Of a stretch of 64,000 bases of DNA, positions 8,634 to 17,779 are shown piece after piece (positions within the stretch are counted from its first letter, which is position 1; each line of letters opens with the position of its first letter). Under the pieces are notes generated by a model. The model worked only from the letters and a program-made list of their open reading frames with translations. It did no database searches and was not told the DNA's origin. The stretch is taken from NCBI RefSeq assembly GCF_004337695.1, contig NZ_SJXJ01000006.1, forward strand, positions 186,001-250,000, in the 5' to 3' direction. The translations under genes and the position numbers were made by a program. This DNA comes from Tenacibaculum sp. M341. GTDB lineage: Bacteria > Bacteroidota > Bacteroidia > Flavobacteriales > Flavobacteriaceae.

Positions 8634-10394
8634 ATGTACAGATCACATACTTGTGGTGAGTTGAGAGCATCGCATATTAATACAGAAGTAACTCTTTCTG
8701 GTTGGGTTCAAAAATCAAGAGATAAAGGATTTATGATTTGGGTCGATCTAAGAGACCGTTATGGAATTACACAATTGATTTTTGATGAAGAGCGTACATC
8801 TAAAGAACTTATAGAAAAAGCAAAAACTTTAGGGCGTGAGTTTGTAGTACAAGTAAAAGGTACTGTTATTGAGCGAGCTTCTAAAAATCCAAATATAGAA
8901 ACTGGAGATATAGAAGTCTTAGTTTCTGAGTTAACTATTTTAAATGAAGCAAAGCTTCCTCCATTTACTATTGAAGATGAAACTGATGGTGGAGAGGATA
9001 TCAGAATGAAATATCGTTATTTAGATATTCGTAGAAATCCAGTAAAAGATAGTTTAATATTTAGACATAAAGTGTCTATGGAGGTTCGTAAATACCTTTC
9101 TGATAAAGGATTTATTGATGTTGAAACTCCATATTTAATAAAATCTACTCCAGAAGGAGCACGTGATTTCTTAGTGCCTTCTCGTATGAATGCAGGTCAA
9201 TTTTATGCATTGCCACAATCACCTCAAACTTTCAAACAGTTATTAATGGTTGGAGGAATGGATAAATATTTCCAAATTGTAAAATGCTTTAGAGACGAAG
9301 ATTTACGTGCCGATCGTCAGCCAGAGTTTACACAAATAGACTGTGAAATGGCATTTGTAGAGCAAGAAGATATTTTAGAAATTTTTGAAGGAATGACACG
9401 TCATTTATTAAAGGAAATAAATGGTGTTGAAGTAGATAAGTTTCCAAGAATGTTGTTTGACGATGCAATGCGTTTATATGGTAACGATAAACCAGATATT
9501 CGTTTTGGGATGGAATTTGGTGAGTTAAATGAAGTTGCTCAGCACAAAGATTTTAAAGTATTTAATAGTGCTGAATTAGTGGTTGGTATTGCTGTACCAG
9601 GAGGAGCATCATATACTCGTAAAGAAATTGATAAATTAATTGATTGGGTAAAGCGTCCGCAAGTTGGTGCTTTAGGAATGGTATATGTAAAGTGTAATGA
9701 AGATGGAACTTTTAAATCATCAGTAGATAAGTTTTACGACCAAGAAGATTTAGCAAAGTGGGCTGAAGTAACTGGTGCTAAAGCAGGTGACTTAATCTGT
9801 GTGTTATCAGGAAATACAAATAAAGTAAGAGCGCAGTTAAGTGCATTACGTATGGAAATGGCAGAACGTTTAGGTTTACGTAAACCAGATGAGTTTGCTC
9901 CATTATGGGTAATTGATTTCCCATTATTAGAATTAGATGAAGAAACAGGTCATTATCACGCAATGCACCACCCGTTTACATCGCCAAAACCAGGTCAAAT
10001 TGAATTGTTAGATACTGACCCTGGAGCAGTAAAAGCAAATGCATACGATTTGGTTTTAAATGGAAATGAAATTGGTGGAGGGTCTATTCGTATTCACGAT
10101 AAAGAAACTCAAGCAATAATGTTTAAGCATTTAGGATTTACCGAAGAGGAAGCTAAAGAGCAGTTCGGATTTTTAATGGATGCTTTTGAATATGGAGCAC
10201 CACCACACGGAGGTTTGGCATTTGGTTTAGATAGATTGGTTTCTATTTTGGGAGGACAAGAAACAATTCGTGATTTTATCGCATTCCCTAAGAATAATTC
10301 GGGTAGAGATGTAATGATTGACGCCCCTGCAACAATAGATAACGAGCAATTACAAGAGTTGAGTATTCAGCTTGATGTAAAAGAAGAAGCTTAA
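8634..10394 (+). CDS. aspS: Aspartate--tRNA ligase
   Basis: AspRS charges tRNA-Asp (or, in the non-discriminating type, also tRNA-Asn). The 586-residue product has the bacterial architecture: an N-terminal OB-fold anticodon-binding domain ([26 protein letters not shown]), the class II catalytic core with motif 2 [19 protein letters not shown], a GAD-type insertion, and motif 3 [16 protein letters not shown] near residue 540. It is monocistronic, with its own promoter at 8582 and a strong terminator at 10400. The 8461-8581 gap before it shows no gene. Confidence 0.98.
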   Translation: MYRSHTCGELRASHINTEVTLSGWVQKSRDKGFMIWVDLRDRYGITQLIFDEERTSKELIEKAKTLGREFVVQVKGTVIERASKNPNIETGDIEVLVSELTILNEAKLPPFTIEDETDGGEDIRMKYRYLDIRRNPVKDSLIFRHKVSMEVRKYLSDKGFIDVETPYLIKSTPEGARDFLVPSRMNAGQFYALPQSPQTFKQLLMVGGMDKYFQIVKCFRDEDLRADRQPEFTQIDCEMAFVEQEDILEIFEGMTRHLLKEINGVEVDKFPRMLFDDAMRLYGNDKPDIRFGMEFGELNEVAQHKDFKVFNSAELVVGIAVPGGASYTRKEIDKLIDWVKRPQVGALGMVYVKCNEDGTFKSSVDKFYDQEDLAKWAEVTGAKAGDLICVLSGNTNKVRAQLSALRMEMAERLGLRKPDEFAPLWVIDFPLLELDEETGHYHAMHHPFTSPKPGQIELLDTDPGAVKANAYDLVLNGNEIGGGSIRIHDKETQAIMFKHLGFTEEEAKEQFGFLMDAFEYGAPPHGGLAFGLDRLVSILGGQETIRDFIAFPKNNSGRDVMIDAPATIDNEQLQELSIQLDVKEEA

Positions 10395-10399
10395 AAATA

Positions 10400-10430
10400 A
10401 AAAATCCCGCTAACAGCGGGATTTTTTATT
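10400..10430 (+). terminator. Terminator after aspS
   Basis: ATCCCGC pairs with GCGGGAT around a short loop, followed by a T run. It lies 6 nt after the aspS stop and could also serve the small minus-strand ORF that ends at 10431. Confidence 0.88.
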
Positions 10431-10589
10431 TTAAAAATTTAAAGTCATAACTATACTTATTATTATTTCAAGTATAGATAATCTTTCTTCCAAATTAAGA
10501 ACGTATTTTATTTTAGCTATTGTATTTGGAATGCATAGAAGGATAATCCCTCCAAATAGAAAAATGATTCCTAAAAACTTCTTCAACAT
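10431..10589 (-). CDS. Possible 52-residue membrane protein
   Basis: A small open frame on the minus strand runs from an ATG at 10589 to a TAA at 10433-10431. It encodes MLKKFLGIIFLFGGIILLCIP, a basic start and one hydrophobic helix, followed by an amphipathic Leu/Ile/Glu-rich tail ending IIISIVMTLNF. It ends directly on the bidirectional aspS hairpin, which would terminate it. No convincing promoter was found. The composition looks like a real single-pass small membrane protein, but no family was recognised and it could be a chance ORF. Confidence 0.35.
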   Translation of the reverse strand: MLKKFLGIIFLFGGIILLCIPNTIAKIKYVLNLEERLSILEIIISIVMTLNF

Positions 10590-10752
10590 ACATCAAAATA
10601 GTAAAATAAACTGCTAAAAAAAGAATAAAAAGATAGGAGGTATGTTGTAAACGATAGGTAGTACGTACCTACTTTTAAGTAGTTTGTACATTTTATCTTA
10701 ATAAAGAGTAAAAGCCACATTGAAGGAATGGTTTTTTTACTACTTTTAGCCT

Positions 10753-11307
10753 ATGAAAAAAAGAAAAATTTTAAAATCTGTCTTATATACTTTTTTAGCT
10801 TTATTTCTTGTAGGTATTAGTTTTCTGGGGTACATGTACTATAATTATTTTGGAAAATTTGAAGTTGATACAGAAAAGTATCAAAATTATGTTGGTTACA
10901 TTAATCAAGACAAAGCGTTCTTAAATAGCAAATACAAACTTTGTGATGAAGGTAGAATATATAAAGTACATCATGGTGCGCCTAAAGATGCTTTTAAAGG
11001 AAGTAAAAAAAGATTTAAAGACTACATTTTATCAAACTATAAAAACGAATCGTATAAAGATTCAGGGTATTTGAATTTTCGTTTTTTAGTGAACTGTGAA
11101 GGAAATGCTGGTTGGTTTGAAATTATAGAGATGAACTTAGAGTTAGAAGAAACTAAATTGAATAAAAAAATGGTGGATCAACTTTTAACGTTAACATCAG
11201 ATTCAAAGAATTGGGCTATTTATAACTATAAAAATCAGCCTAAAAATTATTACATGTATATTTCTTATAGAATAGAAAATGGAGAAATCACTCAAATATT
11301 ACCTTAG
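10753..11307 (+). CDS. Membrane-anchored protein with TonB-C-terminal-like domain
   Basis: The 184-residue product has a basic N-terminus and one TM helix at about residues 9-30 (VLYTFLALFLVGISFLGYMYYNYFG), so the rest should face the periplasm. The segment from about 108 (GYLNFRFLVNCEGNAGWFEIIEMNLELEETKLNKKMVDQLLTLTSDSKNW) resembles the TonB C-terminal fold of flavobacterial energy-transducer-like proteins, but no Pro-rich linker is present. It overlaps the next gene by 29 bp in a different frame, implying translational coupling. Role unknown; interaction with outer-membrane proteins is speculative. Confidence 0.65.
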   Translation: MKKRKILKSVLYTFLALFLVGISFLGYMYYNYFGKFEVDTEKYQNYVGYINQDKAFLNSKYKLCDEGRIYKVHHGAPKDAFKGSKKRFKDYILSNYKNESYKDSGYLNFRFLVNCEGNAGWFEIIEMNLELEETKLNKKMVDQLLTLTSDSKNWAIYNYKNQPKNYYMYISYRIENGEITQILP

Positions 11308-12118
11308 TATTTTATGCGTAGCAATACTTCTTATTTCATGTAACAATGAAGAATATGTGAACGGAAAAACTCAAAAAAGAATATTAGCTGAAAAATTATT
11401 TAACGAAGGAGCACATTTATATCAAGGGTCACCTAAAAGCATGACTAGAATTCAAAAAGCTATAGATATAGATCCTACATACGATGAAGCTGTTAGAGAA
11501 TTATCTGTTGCTTATTTAAAAAGAGGAATTCCTCATATATGGAAAAAGCATATAGATAAAGCAGTAGATTTAAATCCGGAAATGTGGATGGGCTACAGAG
11601 GGTATAATTATTTGTGGTTTTACAGAGATTATAAAAAAGCAATTAGAGATTTTGATGAAGTTGATCGTTTAACACCTAATTTCATTGATGCTCCTCAAGG
11701 ACATAGTGTTGATTATTGGAGAGGAGTTGCATATTTAGGATTGAAGAATTATGAGAAATCTATAGCATATTTTGATAAAGAGATTAAACAAGAAACAGAG
11801 AAATTCAGTGAAAACTCAGTTGAAGTAACTTCTTTTCTTTATAGAGGAATTGCCTATTATCAGATGGAAAATTATGAGGAAGCTAAAAATAATTTTAATA
11901 AGCTTTTGAAGCATTCTTACAATAAGTATGCTGATGGTAAATATTTTTTAGCTCAAATTTTAAAGAAAGAAGGAAAAATTAAAGAAGCAAAAGAAATGCT
12001 TCAAGCTGCTTTACAAGATTTTGAAGAAGGATACGTAAATAAAAGACCATATGTAGAGAGTATGCATGAATTATATCTGGAAGACTATAATCTTTTATTA
12101 GAAGAATTAAAACAATAA
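11279..12118 (+). CDS. TPR-repeat lipoprotein
   Basis: A 279-residue lipoprotein with signal MEKSLKYYLSILCVAILLISC and Cys21 as acylation site. The mature part is made of tetratricopeptide-like helical pairs (AEKLFNEGAHLYQ, AIDIDPTYDEAVRELSVAYLKRG, SIAYFDKEI, VTSFLYRGIAYYQMENYEEAKNNFNKLLK, ADGKYFLAQILKKEGKIKEAKEML). Its ATG lies 29 bp inside the preceding gene, so the pair forms an operon. TPR lipoproteins typically scaffold periplasmic or outer-membrane complexes; no partner can be named here beyond the neighbouring TonB-like protein. Confidence 0.75.
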   Translation: MEKSLKYYLSILCVAILLISCNNEEYVNGKTQKRILAEKLFNEGAHLYQGSPKSMTRIQKAIDIDPTYDEAVRELSVAYLKRGIPHIWKKHIDKAVDLNPEMWMGYRGYNYLWFYRDYKKAIRDFDEVDRLTPNFIDAPQGHSVDYWRGVAYLGLKNYEKSIAYFDKEIKQETEKFSENSVEVTSFLYRGIAYYQMENYEEAKNNFNKLLKHSYNKYADGKYFLAQILKKEGKIKEAKEMLQAALQDFEEGYVNKRPYVESMHELYLEDYNLLLEELKQ

Positions 12119-12122
12119 AAAG

Positions 12123-12157
12123 AAAACTACTTTAAGAAATTAGAGTAGTTTTTTTAT
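12123..12157. terminator. Bidirectional terminator between convergent genes
   Basis: AACTACT and AGTAGTT form the stem; T-rich and A-rich flanks let it work for the TPR lipoprotein on the plus strand and the M23 peptidase on the minus strand. Confidence 0.7.
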
Positions 12158-12162
12158 TTCAA

Positions 12163-12783
12163 TCATTTTATAACCCTGTGTTCTTTAATAAATTTTGTCG
12201 GATCAAGATAGCCACTAGTGTCTTCAGAGTAACCAGGTCCAAGAGGTAATGTAATATCATCACGTATTTCAAAATGTAAATGTGCATAGTATTTGCCATT
12301 TGCAGTTCCTATAGTACCAATTTTATCTCCTTTTTTAACCCAAGAGTTAGCTTTAGTTGTTATTGTGTCACAATGAGCATATAAAGAAACAATTTGCTTT
12401 TTATTCGGTAAAAAATGGATTATTCTAACAACATTTCCCCAGCCACCTTTAAAGTCTTTGGCTTCTTGTATATAACCATTAGCAATTGCGTAAATAGGAT
12501 CGCCTAAATCAGAATTACCACCAGTAACAGCATTCCAATCATCACCTAAATGAAAATTCTTTTTAAATTTTTGAGCATTATAATACCCTTCTGCATTAGG
12601 TTTACCCACAGGGAAATCAAAACTAGCAGCAATTTTATCTTTGGTTAAAGTATCTTTTTTAATCTTCTTTTCAGAAAGGTTAGTATTGTTTAGGTTAGAT
12701 TTTATGTCTTTAATTTTTTCTTTTTTGTTTGAACAAGAAATTATTATGGAACAAAGAAGAAAAATAATAGCAATTTTTTTCAC
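12163..12783 (-). CDS. M23-family metallopeptidase lipoprotein
   Basis: This is a LytM-like zinc peptidase probably acting on peptidoglycan cross-links from a membrane anchor. With the GTG start at 12783 it has 206 residues and a compact lipoprotein signal VKKIAIIFLLCSIIISC. Catalytic features are FHLGDDWNAV (H...D zinc ligands), GWGNVVRIIH, LYAHCDTI and the C-terminal AHLHFEIRDD. An in-frame ATG at 12819 would add 12 residues but overlap the upstream DUF4286 gene by 32 bp, whereas the GTG begins 4 nt after that gene's stop. I prefer the GTG, with the longer form possible. It ends at a shared terminator. Confidence 0.85.
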   Translation of the reverse strand: MKKIAIIFLLCSIIISCSNKKEKIKDIKSNLNNTNLSEKKIKKDTLTKDKIAASFDFPVGKPNAEGYYNAQKFKKNFHLGDDWNAVTGGNSDLGDPIYAIANGYIQEAKDFKGGWGNVVRIIHFLPNKKQIVSLYAHCDTITTKANSWVKKGDKIGTIGTANGKYYAHLHFEIRDDITLPLGPGYSEDTSGYLDPTKFIKEHRVIK

Positions 12784-12787
12784 ATTT

Positions 12788-13117
12788 TTAATTGTTTGAA
12801 ATGGTAGGATAAAATTCATTAATAACTTTTAATTCTGTTCTAAAAGCTACCATTTTATCAGCAAACCTTTTCATACCATCAGATTGAAGTTTTGGAGCAT
12901 CATATTTGTAATAATTATCCAAATCTTCTCTAGTCTTTGCTGTGTATTGAATAGAATATGTAACTCCTCCCATCTCTTCTTCTACTAAAACTTCAGTCAT
13001 TTTAGCACTAATAAATTTACCAGTCGCTAAAACATCAGGAATATGATCTTCAATCCAGTTTAACCATTCATCATGAACACTCTCTTCTATGTTAACTGTT
13101 ACATTGTATATATACAT
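12788..13117 (-). CDS. DUF4286 family protein
   Basis: A 109-residue soluble protein beginning MYIYNVTVNIEESVHDEWLNWIEDHIPDVLATGKFISAKM, with YSIQYTAKTREDLDNYYKYDAPKLQSDGMKRF and a C-terminal AFRTELKVINEFYP. This is the small ferredoxin-like (dimeric alpha-beta barrel type) DUF4286 pattern common in Bacteroidota. Function unknown. It sits directly upstream of the M23 peptidase gene, probably cotranscribed, and 94 nt downstream of the TPR gene's 3' end region. Confidence 0.85.
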   Translation of the reverse strand: MYIYNVTVNIEESVHDEWLNWIEDHIPDVLATGKFISAKMTEVLVEEEMGGVTYSIQYTAKTREDLDNYYKYDAPKLQSDGMKRFADKMVAFRTELKVINEFYPTISNN

Positions 13118-13210
13118 ACGTTAGTATTAATTTATTTGAAATATTTTTATGTTTAATTTTTTTCAAAGAAACAACAATTTAATGAACTGCTATGCTTTGT
13201 AAATTCTAGT

Positions 13211-14986
13211 TTAAATAGTATCACCTCTTAATTTTCGATATCTCTTTCTGGCATCTACTAAGTAAATGCTCGAAGGATAATTAAAAACAATTTTTTGATA
13301 ATACTCTTTTGCTTTTTCTACATCATCCAATTTGTTTTCATAAAGTTGTGCCATTAAATAATAAGCATCATCTACTAAAATACCTTGATCATCTATTTCA
13401 ATAATGCTTAAGTAATTGGTAATAGCTTTGTCGTATTTTTTACTTTTTGAAAATAATTCGGCTTGTTTAAACAAAGCTTCGTCTTCAATAGGTTGGCCTT
13501 TGTATTTATTTAGTATAGTATTAAGTATACTTATAGCTGCCGTATCTTTATTTTGATAAGCTAATAAATCAGCTTTGGCATATAATTTTAATCCAGAAGG
13601 AATACTATCCTGAGGTTGGTTATCAGAAATTGTTAAAAACAAGTCTGCAGCGTCATTTGCGATTAATTGGGTAGCAGAACCCTTTAAAACTTTTAACTGT
13701 GCTTTAGCCCATTTAAAATCGCTTTTAAAGTAAGAAGTTTGTGCAACTTTAAAACGAGCTTTCTGTCCTAATTCATGATTTTTAAATCGAGTTTGAACTT
13801 GAGAAAAGTAGATTAAGGCTTTATTAAAGGTGTTTTGATATACAAGTACATCAGCAAGCTTTAATTGTGCTTCTGCTTTTTGATATTTATTTACAGAGAA
13901 TTTCAACGCTTTTTCAAGAGTGTTTTTAGCTTTTTCAGGTAAGTTTTTATTAAAAGTTAAATAATCAGCATATAAAACCTGAATAGCAAACGTACCTCTA
14001 TCAATACCGTATTCTGTAAATGTTTGTTGAAACTTTTGTTCAGTTTCCGGATCATTGGTTTTTACCGCAATTTGTAAATTCATTAAAATTGCATGAAATT
14101 TATCTCCATCATGATCTGTGTTTTCAATTACATAATCAAAACACTTTTTAGCACTTTCAAACTCATTATCGTCAAAAGCAATCTGACCTAATTCATGAAT
14201 TTGAAATAATGATTCAGAATTCCTTTGATACAATGCTTTTTTTTGAATGAAAGCTTTCCCATAGTCTTTTTGTTTGATAAATAACCAACTTAATAAATCA
14301 TTCCAAACATCTTTTGGATTACTTGCTGATTTTCTAAGTAATGCTTTTTTGAATAAAATATTATTTGGGTCCTCTCCATCATCAGTTACATACCTTGCAG
14401 TATATCTTTTTACAGTGTTTAAGTAATTTTCATTGGTATCTAAATAATTTAAATACGATTCAAACATTAAATTAAAATCACCTTTCTCACCATAAATTTG
14501 TGCAATTTGAAATCCGTAATTCACATTTTCATTTTGTTTAGAAGCTTCACCATATGCCTCAATTGCCAAATCTAACTTACTGTAGTCTTTAAACATGCTG
14601 GCGATTATTGAACCATAACCGGATTTGTCTTTTATAGATTCAATTGCCTTTCTGTAATATTTTTCTGCTAAATCTGTTTTTTGCTGACGTTCGTAATTGT
14701 AACCTAAAAGAACGTTTAAGAAAGAAAGATTTTTTCTTTTAGAAAGTTTATCGGTTAGTAAGCTTTCTGCAAAATCAAAACGATTCATTTCTTGATAACA
14801 CGATACTAATTTTTTTAAATAAGTTGTGTTGTACGGGCTTTTTTGAACAAGTTGTTTATAAAATTCAGCAGCTTTTTCATATTCATTATTTCTAAAATAA
14901 TTTTCAGCCAAAGCAAATGTTGTTGATTGGCTATAAGAAAAAACACTGAAAACCAGAAATATAATTATAAGTATACGGTTTCTCAT
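13211..14986 (-). CDS. Secreted tetratricopeptide-repeat protein
   Basis: A 591-residue protein with a Sec signal peptide (MRNRILIIIFLVFSVFSYSQS, cleavage likely after YSQ) and at least ten TPR-like helical hairpins, for example ALAENYFRNNEYEKAAEFYKQLVQKSPYNTTYL near the N-terminus and AQLYENKLDDVEKAKEYYQKIVFNYPSSIYLVDARKRYRKLRG at the end. It is likely a periplasmic or outer-membrane-associated scaffold. The ATG at 14986 is preferred to the TTG at 14989, because the -7 box TATTTTTG ends exactly 4 nt before it. No specific complex is identifiable from the sequence. Confidence 0.8.
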   Translation of the reverse strand: MRNRILIIIFLVFSVFSYSQSTTFALAENYFRNNEYEKAAEFYKQLVQKSPYNTTYLKKLVSCYQEMNRFDFAESLLTDKLSKRKNLSFLNVLLGYNYERQQKTDLAEKYYRKAIESIKDKSGYGSIIASMFKDYSKLDLAIEAYGEASKQNENVNYGFQIAQIYGEKGDFNLMFESYLNYLDTNENYLNTVKRYTARYVTDDGEDPNNILFKKALLRKSASNPKDVWNDLLSWLFIKQKDYGKAFIQKKALYQRNSESLFQIHELGQIAFDDNEFESAKKCFDYVIENTDHDGDKFHAILMNLQIAVKTNDPETEQKFQQTFTEYGIDRGTFAIQVLYADYLTFNKNLPEKAKNTLEKALKFSVNKYQKAEAQLKLADVLVYQNTFNKALIYFSQVQTRFKNHELGQKARFKVAQTSYFKSDFKWAKAQLKVLKGSATQLIANDAADLFLTISDNQPQDSIPSGLKLYAKADLLAYQNKDTAAISILNTILNKYKGQPIEDEALFKQAELFSKSKKYDKAITNYLSIIEIDDQGILVDDAYYLMAQLYENKLDDVEKAKEYYQKIVFNYPSSIYLVDARKRYRKLRGDTI

Positions 14987-14998
14987 CAATCAAAAATA
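14987..14998 (-). promoter_or_regulatory. -7 box TATTTTTG four bases before the TPR gene ATG
   Basis: On the minus strand the sequence reads TATTTTTG-ATTG-ATG. The arrangement is the same as at panD, the DUF3109 gene and glyS. It decides against the TTG start at 14989. Confidence 0.45.
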
Positions 14999-15060
14999 AG
15001 GAACTAAAATGTTAAAATTTAATTAAAAAGGCTGGATTTTTTGAAATCGCTGTAATATTT

Positions 15061-15076
15061 TGGCACGAACTTTGTC
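15061..15076 (+). promoter_or_regulatory. Sigma-54-type promoter (-24/-12)
   Basis: TGGCACGAACTTTGTC fits the RpoN consensus TGGCACGnnnnTTGCW at every fixed position except one (T instead of C in the -12 GC). Spacing between the -24 GG and the -12 element is exact. It lies about 35 nt upstream of the ATG of a 47-residue ORF, giving a leader of about 20 nt. It is the only such site I noticed in the window. Confidence 0.6.
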
Positions 15077-15108
15077 TTACTAGTAGAAACTAATACAACT
15101 TATCAATT

Positions 15109-15252
15109 ATGAAAAACTTAGCGAAACAATACGAACAGGCAAATAACAGAGCAAAAGGTTTTATGAGAAACGGACAAATATCTCAATACTTTGAAGCTTT
15201 ATTAGAAATGAATAAATACAAAAGATTAATGAAAGCAGTAATTGCTAATTAA
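15109..15252 (+). CDS. 47-residue conserved-looking small protein under sigma-54-type promoter
   Basis: The small ORF encodes MKNLAKQYEQANNRAKGF followed by MRNGQISQYFEALLEMNKYKRLMKAVIAN. It is basic and helical, without a signal peptide or Cys. Codon use looks like that of its neighbours. It has its own sigma-54-type promoter at 15061 and a hairpin downstream at 15274, so it forms a complete transcription unit. Similar 40-60 residue proteins in flavobacteria come to mind, but I cannot name a family or function. It may regulate or respond to nitrogen or envelope stress like other RpoN-controlled genes (speculation). Confidence 0.6.
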   Translation: MKNLAKQYEQANNRAKGFMRNGQISQYFEALLEMNKYKRLMKAVIAN

Positions 15253-15273
15253 TGAAGATATATAAAAAAGAAA

Positions 15274-15302
15274 CAGTAACCAGCGGCGCGCACTGATTAC
15301 TG
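15274..15302. terminator. GC-rich hairpin between the small gene and serS
   Basis: CAGTAACCAG pairs with CTGATTACTG (one mismatch) around a loop containing GGCGCGC, unusually GC-rich for this genome. It lies between two convergent genes. The T tract is weak on the plus side, so termination efficiency is uncertain. Confidence 0.5.
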
Positions 15303-15331
15303 AATTTCTAAAATATTTATATGTTTATTTT

Positions 15332-16606
15332 TTAGTTAATCATATCAAAACCACAATAAGGAACTAATACTTCTGGTATTTTTATTCCTTCTTCTGTTTG
15401 ATAGTTTTCTAAAATAGCAGCAAGTACACGAGGTAATGCTAATGAGCTACCATTTAAAGTGTGAACAAGCTGACTTTTTCCTTCACTATTTTTAAAACGT
15501 AATTTTAAGCGGTTTGCTTGAAATGTTTCAAAGTTAGAAGCCGAACTAATTTCTAACCAACGTTTTTGAGCAGTAGAGTATAACTCAAAATCAAAAGTTA
15601 ATGCAGCGGTAAAACCTGTATCACCACCACACAAACGTAAAATTCTGTAAGGTAAATTTAACTCTCTTAAAATACCTTTAATATGCTCAACCATTCCATC
15701 TAAAGCATTATAAGAATTATCAGGGTGTTCAACTCTAACAATCTCAACTTTATCAAACTGGTGTAAACGATTTAATCCACGTACATGTGCACCATAACTA
15801 CCAGCTTCTCTACGGAAACAAGGAGTATAACCAGTAACGGTGATAGGTAAATCAGAAGCCTTTACTAAATCACCACGAAATAAATTCGTCATTGGTACTT
15901 CAGCAGTCGGTATTAAATATAAATCATCACCAGTAACATGATACATTTGTCCTTCCTTGTCTGGTAACTGACCTGTACCAAAACCAGAAGCTTCATTTAC
16001 TAAATGAGGAACCTGTATTTCTTTGTAACCAGCCTGTGTGTTTTTATCTAAAAAGTAATTAATTAAAGCACGTTGTAATCTAGCACCTTTACCTTTGTAT
16101 ACAGGAAAACCAGCTCCAGTAATTTTAGAACCTAAGTCAAAATCAATAATATCATACTTTTTAGCCAATTCCCAGTGAGGTAAAGCATTTTCGTTTAACT
16201 CAGGTATTGTTCCTTCAGAAAAAATTTCTTCATTATCCTCTTCGTTTTTTCCTGCTACTACAGAGCTATGAGGTACATTAGGAATTTGATATAATAATTC
16301 TTGAAGCTTATCAGAAGCCGTATTTAATTCTTCTGCAAACTTTTTAGACTGTTCTTTTAACTGACCTGTTTTTTCTTTTAAGATATTTGCTTTTTGAACT
16401 TCACCAGCTTTAAAAAGACCTCCAATTTCTTTGGATAGTTTATTCGATTCAGCTAAAACATTATCTAATGAAACTTGAGTGGAACGTCTTAAATCATCTG
16501 TTTTTAAAACTTCCTCAATAATTTCGCTTGCATTAGCGAAACTTCTTTTAGCTAATCCATCTAAAACAACTTGCTTGTTTTCTCGAATAAACTGAACTTG
16601 TAACAT
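15332..16606 (-). CDS. serS: Serine--tRNA ligase
   Basis: SerRS charges tRNA-Ser. The 424-residue product has the N-terminal antiparallel coiled-coil arm (about residues 25-110, rich in Lys/Glu/Leu) that contacts the long variable arm of tRNA-Ser. The class II core follows, with motif 2 CFRREAGSYGAHVRGLNRLHQFDKVE and motif 3 NGSSLALPRVLAAILENYQ. Length and motifs are standard. It has its own promoter at 16627-16657 and stands 57 nt downstream of ribF on the same strand. Confidence 0.98.
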   Translation of the reverse strand: MLQVQFIRENKQVVLDGLAKRSFANASEIIEEVLKTDDLRRSTQVSLDNVLAESNKLSKEIGGLFKAGEVQKANILKEKTGQLKEQSKKFAEELNTASDKLQELLYQIPNVPHSSVVAGKNEEDNEEIFSEGTIPELNENALPHWELAKKYDIIDFDLGSKITGAGFPVYKGKGARLQRALINYFLDKNTQAGYKEIQVPHLVNEASGFGTGQLPDKEGQMYHVTGDDLYLIPTAEVPMTNLFRGDLVKASDLPITVTGYTPCFRREAGSYGAHVRGLNRLHQFDKVEIVRVEHPDNSYNALDGMVEHIKGILRELNLPYRILRLCGGDTGFTAALTFDFELYSTAQKRWLEISSASNFETFQANRLKLRFKNSEGKSQLVHTLNGSSLALPRVLAAILENYQTEEGIKIPEVLVPYCGFDMIN

Positions 16607-16626
16607 GATTTTTTAATTTTAAACGA

Positions 16627-16657
16627 CAAATATAAAAGATGCCTAACACTTAAACAA
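16627..16657 (-). promoter_or_regulatory. serS promoter, TTG-N20-TATATTTG
   Basis: Read on the minus strand, a -33 TTG (complement of 16655-16657) and a -7 TATATTTG (16634-16627) are separated by exactly 20 nt, and the box ends about 20 nt before the serS ATG at 16606. Confidence 0.65.
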
Positions 16658-16663
16658 TCACAC

Positions 16664-17596
16664 TTACATATTATTCTGAATATAATTTAAAGAAGTTTTT
16701 TTGTCTTGAATAAGTTGGTTTTTTAATGCAGCTACCGAGTCAAATTTTTGTTCTTCTCTAATAAAATATAGAAGCTCAATTTTTAAATTGGTGTCGTACA
16801 AATCATTACTGAAATCAAAAAAATGAACTTCAATAGTTTGTTCAGTACCATCAACAGTAGGTCTATTTCCAATATTCATCATTCCATAAACAGTTACATT
16901 CTTTATCGTAGACTTTACAATGTATACCCCACTTTTTGGAATTAATTTATATGATTCAGAAATACTAATGTTTGCAGTAGGAAATTCAATTTTAGATCCT
17001 AGTTGTTCTCCCTTTACTACTTTTCCTTCTAAAGAATAGGAATATCCTAAATATTTATTGGCAGTTTTTAATTCTCCATTTAATAAAGCTCTACGTATTT
17101 TAGTAGAACTTACAGATACACTATCTATGTCTTGAGCAGGAATTTCTTCTACAGAAAAGTCGTACAAATAAGAATATTCAGTGAGTTGTTCAATATTACC
17201 TTCTCTATTTTTTCCGAAATGATGATCGTATCCAATAATTAATTTTGAAGTATTTAATTGGTTTACTAAAATATCTCTAACAAAATCTAAGGCAGTCAAA
17301 CGAGAAAACTCTTTACTAAAAGGATGAATAATCAAATAATCCAAACCTAATTCTTCAAGTAATAACTTTTTTTCTTCAATGGTATTAATTAATTTGATGG
17401 AAGCTTCTTTTTGAAGCACCATCCTTGGATGAGGAAAAAATGTAAGTAATACTGATTTTTTTTTGTCAGCTTTAGCTTGAGCAATTAAATCTTTTATTAT
17501 TTTTTGATGCCCAATATGTACACCATCAAAAGTCCCTATAGTAACATAAGTTTTTTGAGTGGGAGTAAAGTCAAAAATAGAATGGACTGTTTCCAA
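16664..17596 (-). CDS. ribF: Bifunctional riboflavin kinase / FAD synthetase
   Basis: RibF phosphorylates riboflavin to FMN and adenylylates FMN to FAD. The 310-residue product has the N-terminal nucleotidyltransferase domain with VTIGTFDGVHIGHQKII (residues 18-34) and the SSTKIRRALLNGEL segment (ISSTxIR type). The C-terminal riboflavin kinase domain contains GEQLGSKIEFPTANI with the PTAN motif, plus VYGMMNIGNRPTV. Size is standard. A -7-like TAACTTTG (17622-17615, minus strand) lies about 18 nt before the ATG. It precedes serS on the same strand. Confidence 0.96.
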   Translation of the reverse strand: METVHSIFDFTPTQKTYVTIGTFDGVHIGHQKIIKDLIAQAKADKKKSVLLTFFPHPRMVLQKEASIKLINTIEEKKLLLEELGLDYLIIHPFSKEFSRLTALDFVRDILVNQLNTSKLIIGYDHHFGKNREGNIEQLTEYSYLYDFSVEEIPAQDIDSVSVSSTKIRRALLNGELKTANKYLGYSYSLEGKVVKGEQLGSKIEFPTANISISESYKLIPKSGVYIVKSTIKNVTVYGMMNIGNRPTVDGTEQTIEVHFFDFSNDLYDTNLKIELLYFIREEQKFDSVAALKNQLIQDKKTSLNYIQNNM

Positions 17597-17779
17597 TATT
17601 AAAAATAATTTCTACAAAGTTACAAGTAAAAATAACAATATTTCATGTTTAGCTATAAAATGCGATAATGTTAAAAAAACAGCGGTTTTTGCATCAAAAA
17701 ACAAGAAAAACACTTAAAATATTTTATGAATGAAAAAAAATTGTATTTTGCGATACAGTTAACAAATTTATATTAGATT

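Noticed and set aside
11279-11307. 29-bp overlap between the TonB-like protein and the TPR lipoprotein as a sign of wrong starts
   Set aside because: The TPR protein's lipobox signal begins at this ATG, and the upstream frame has a normal C-terminus; real overlap is the simpler reading.
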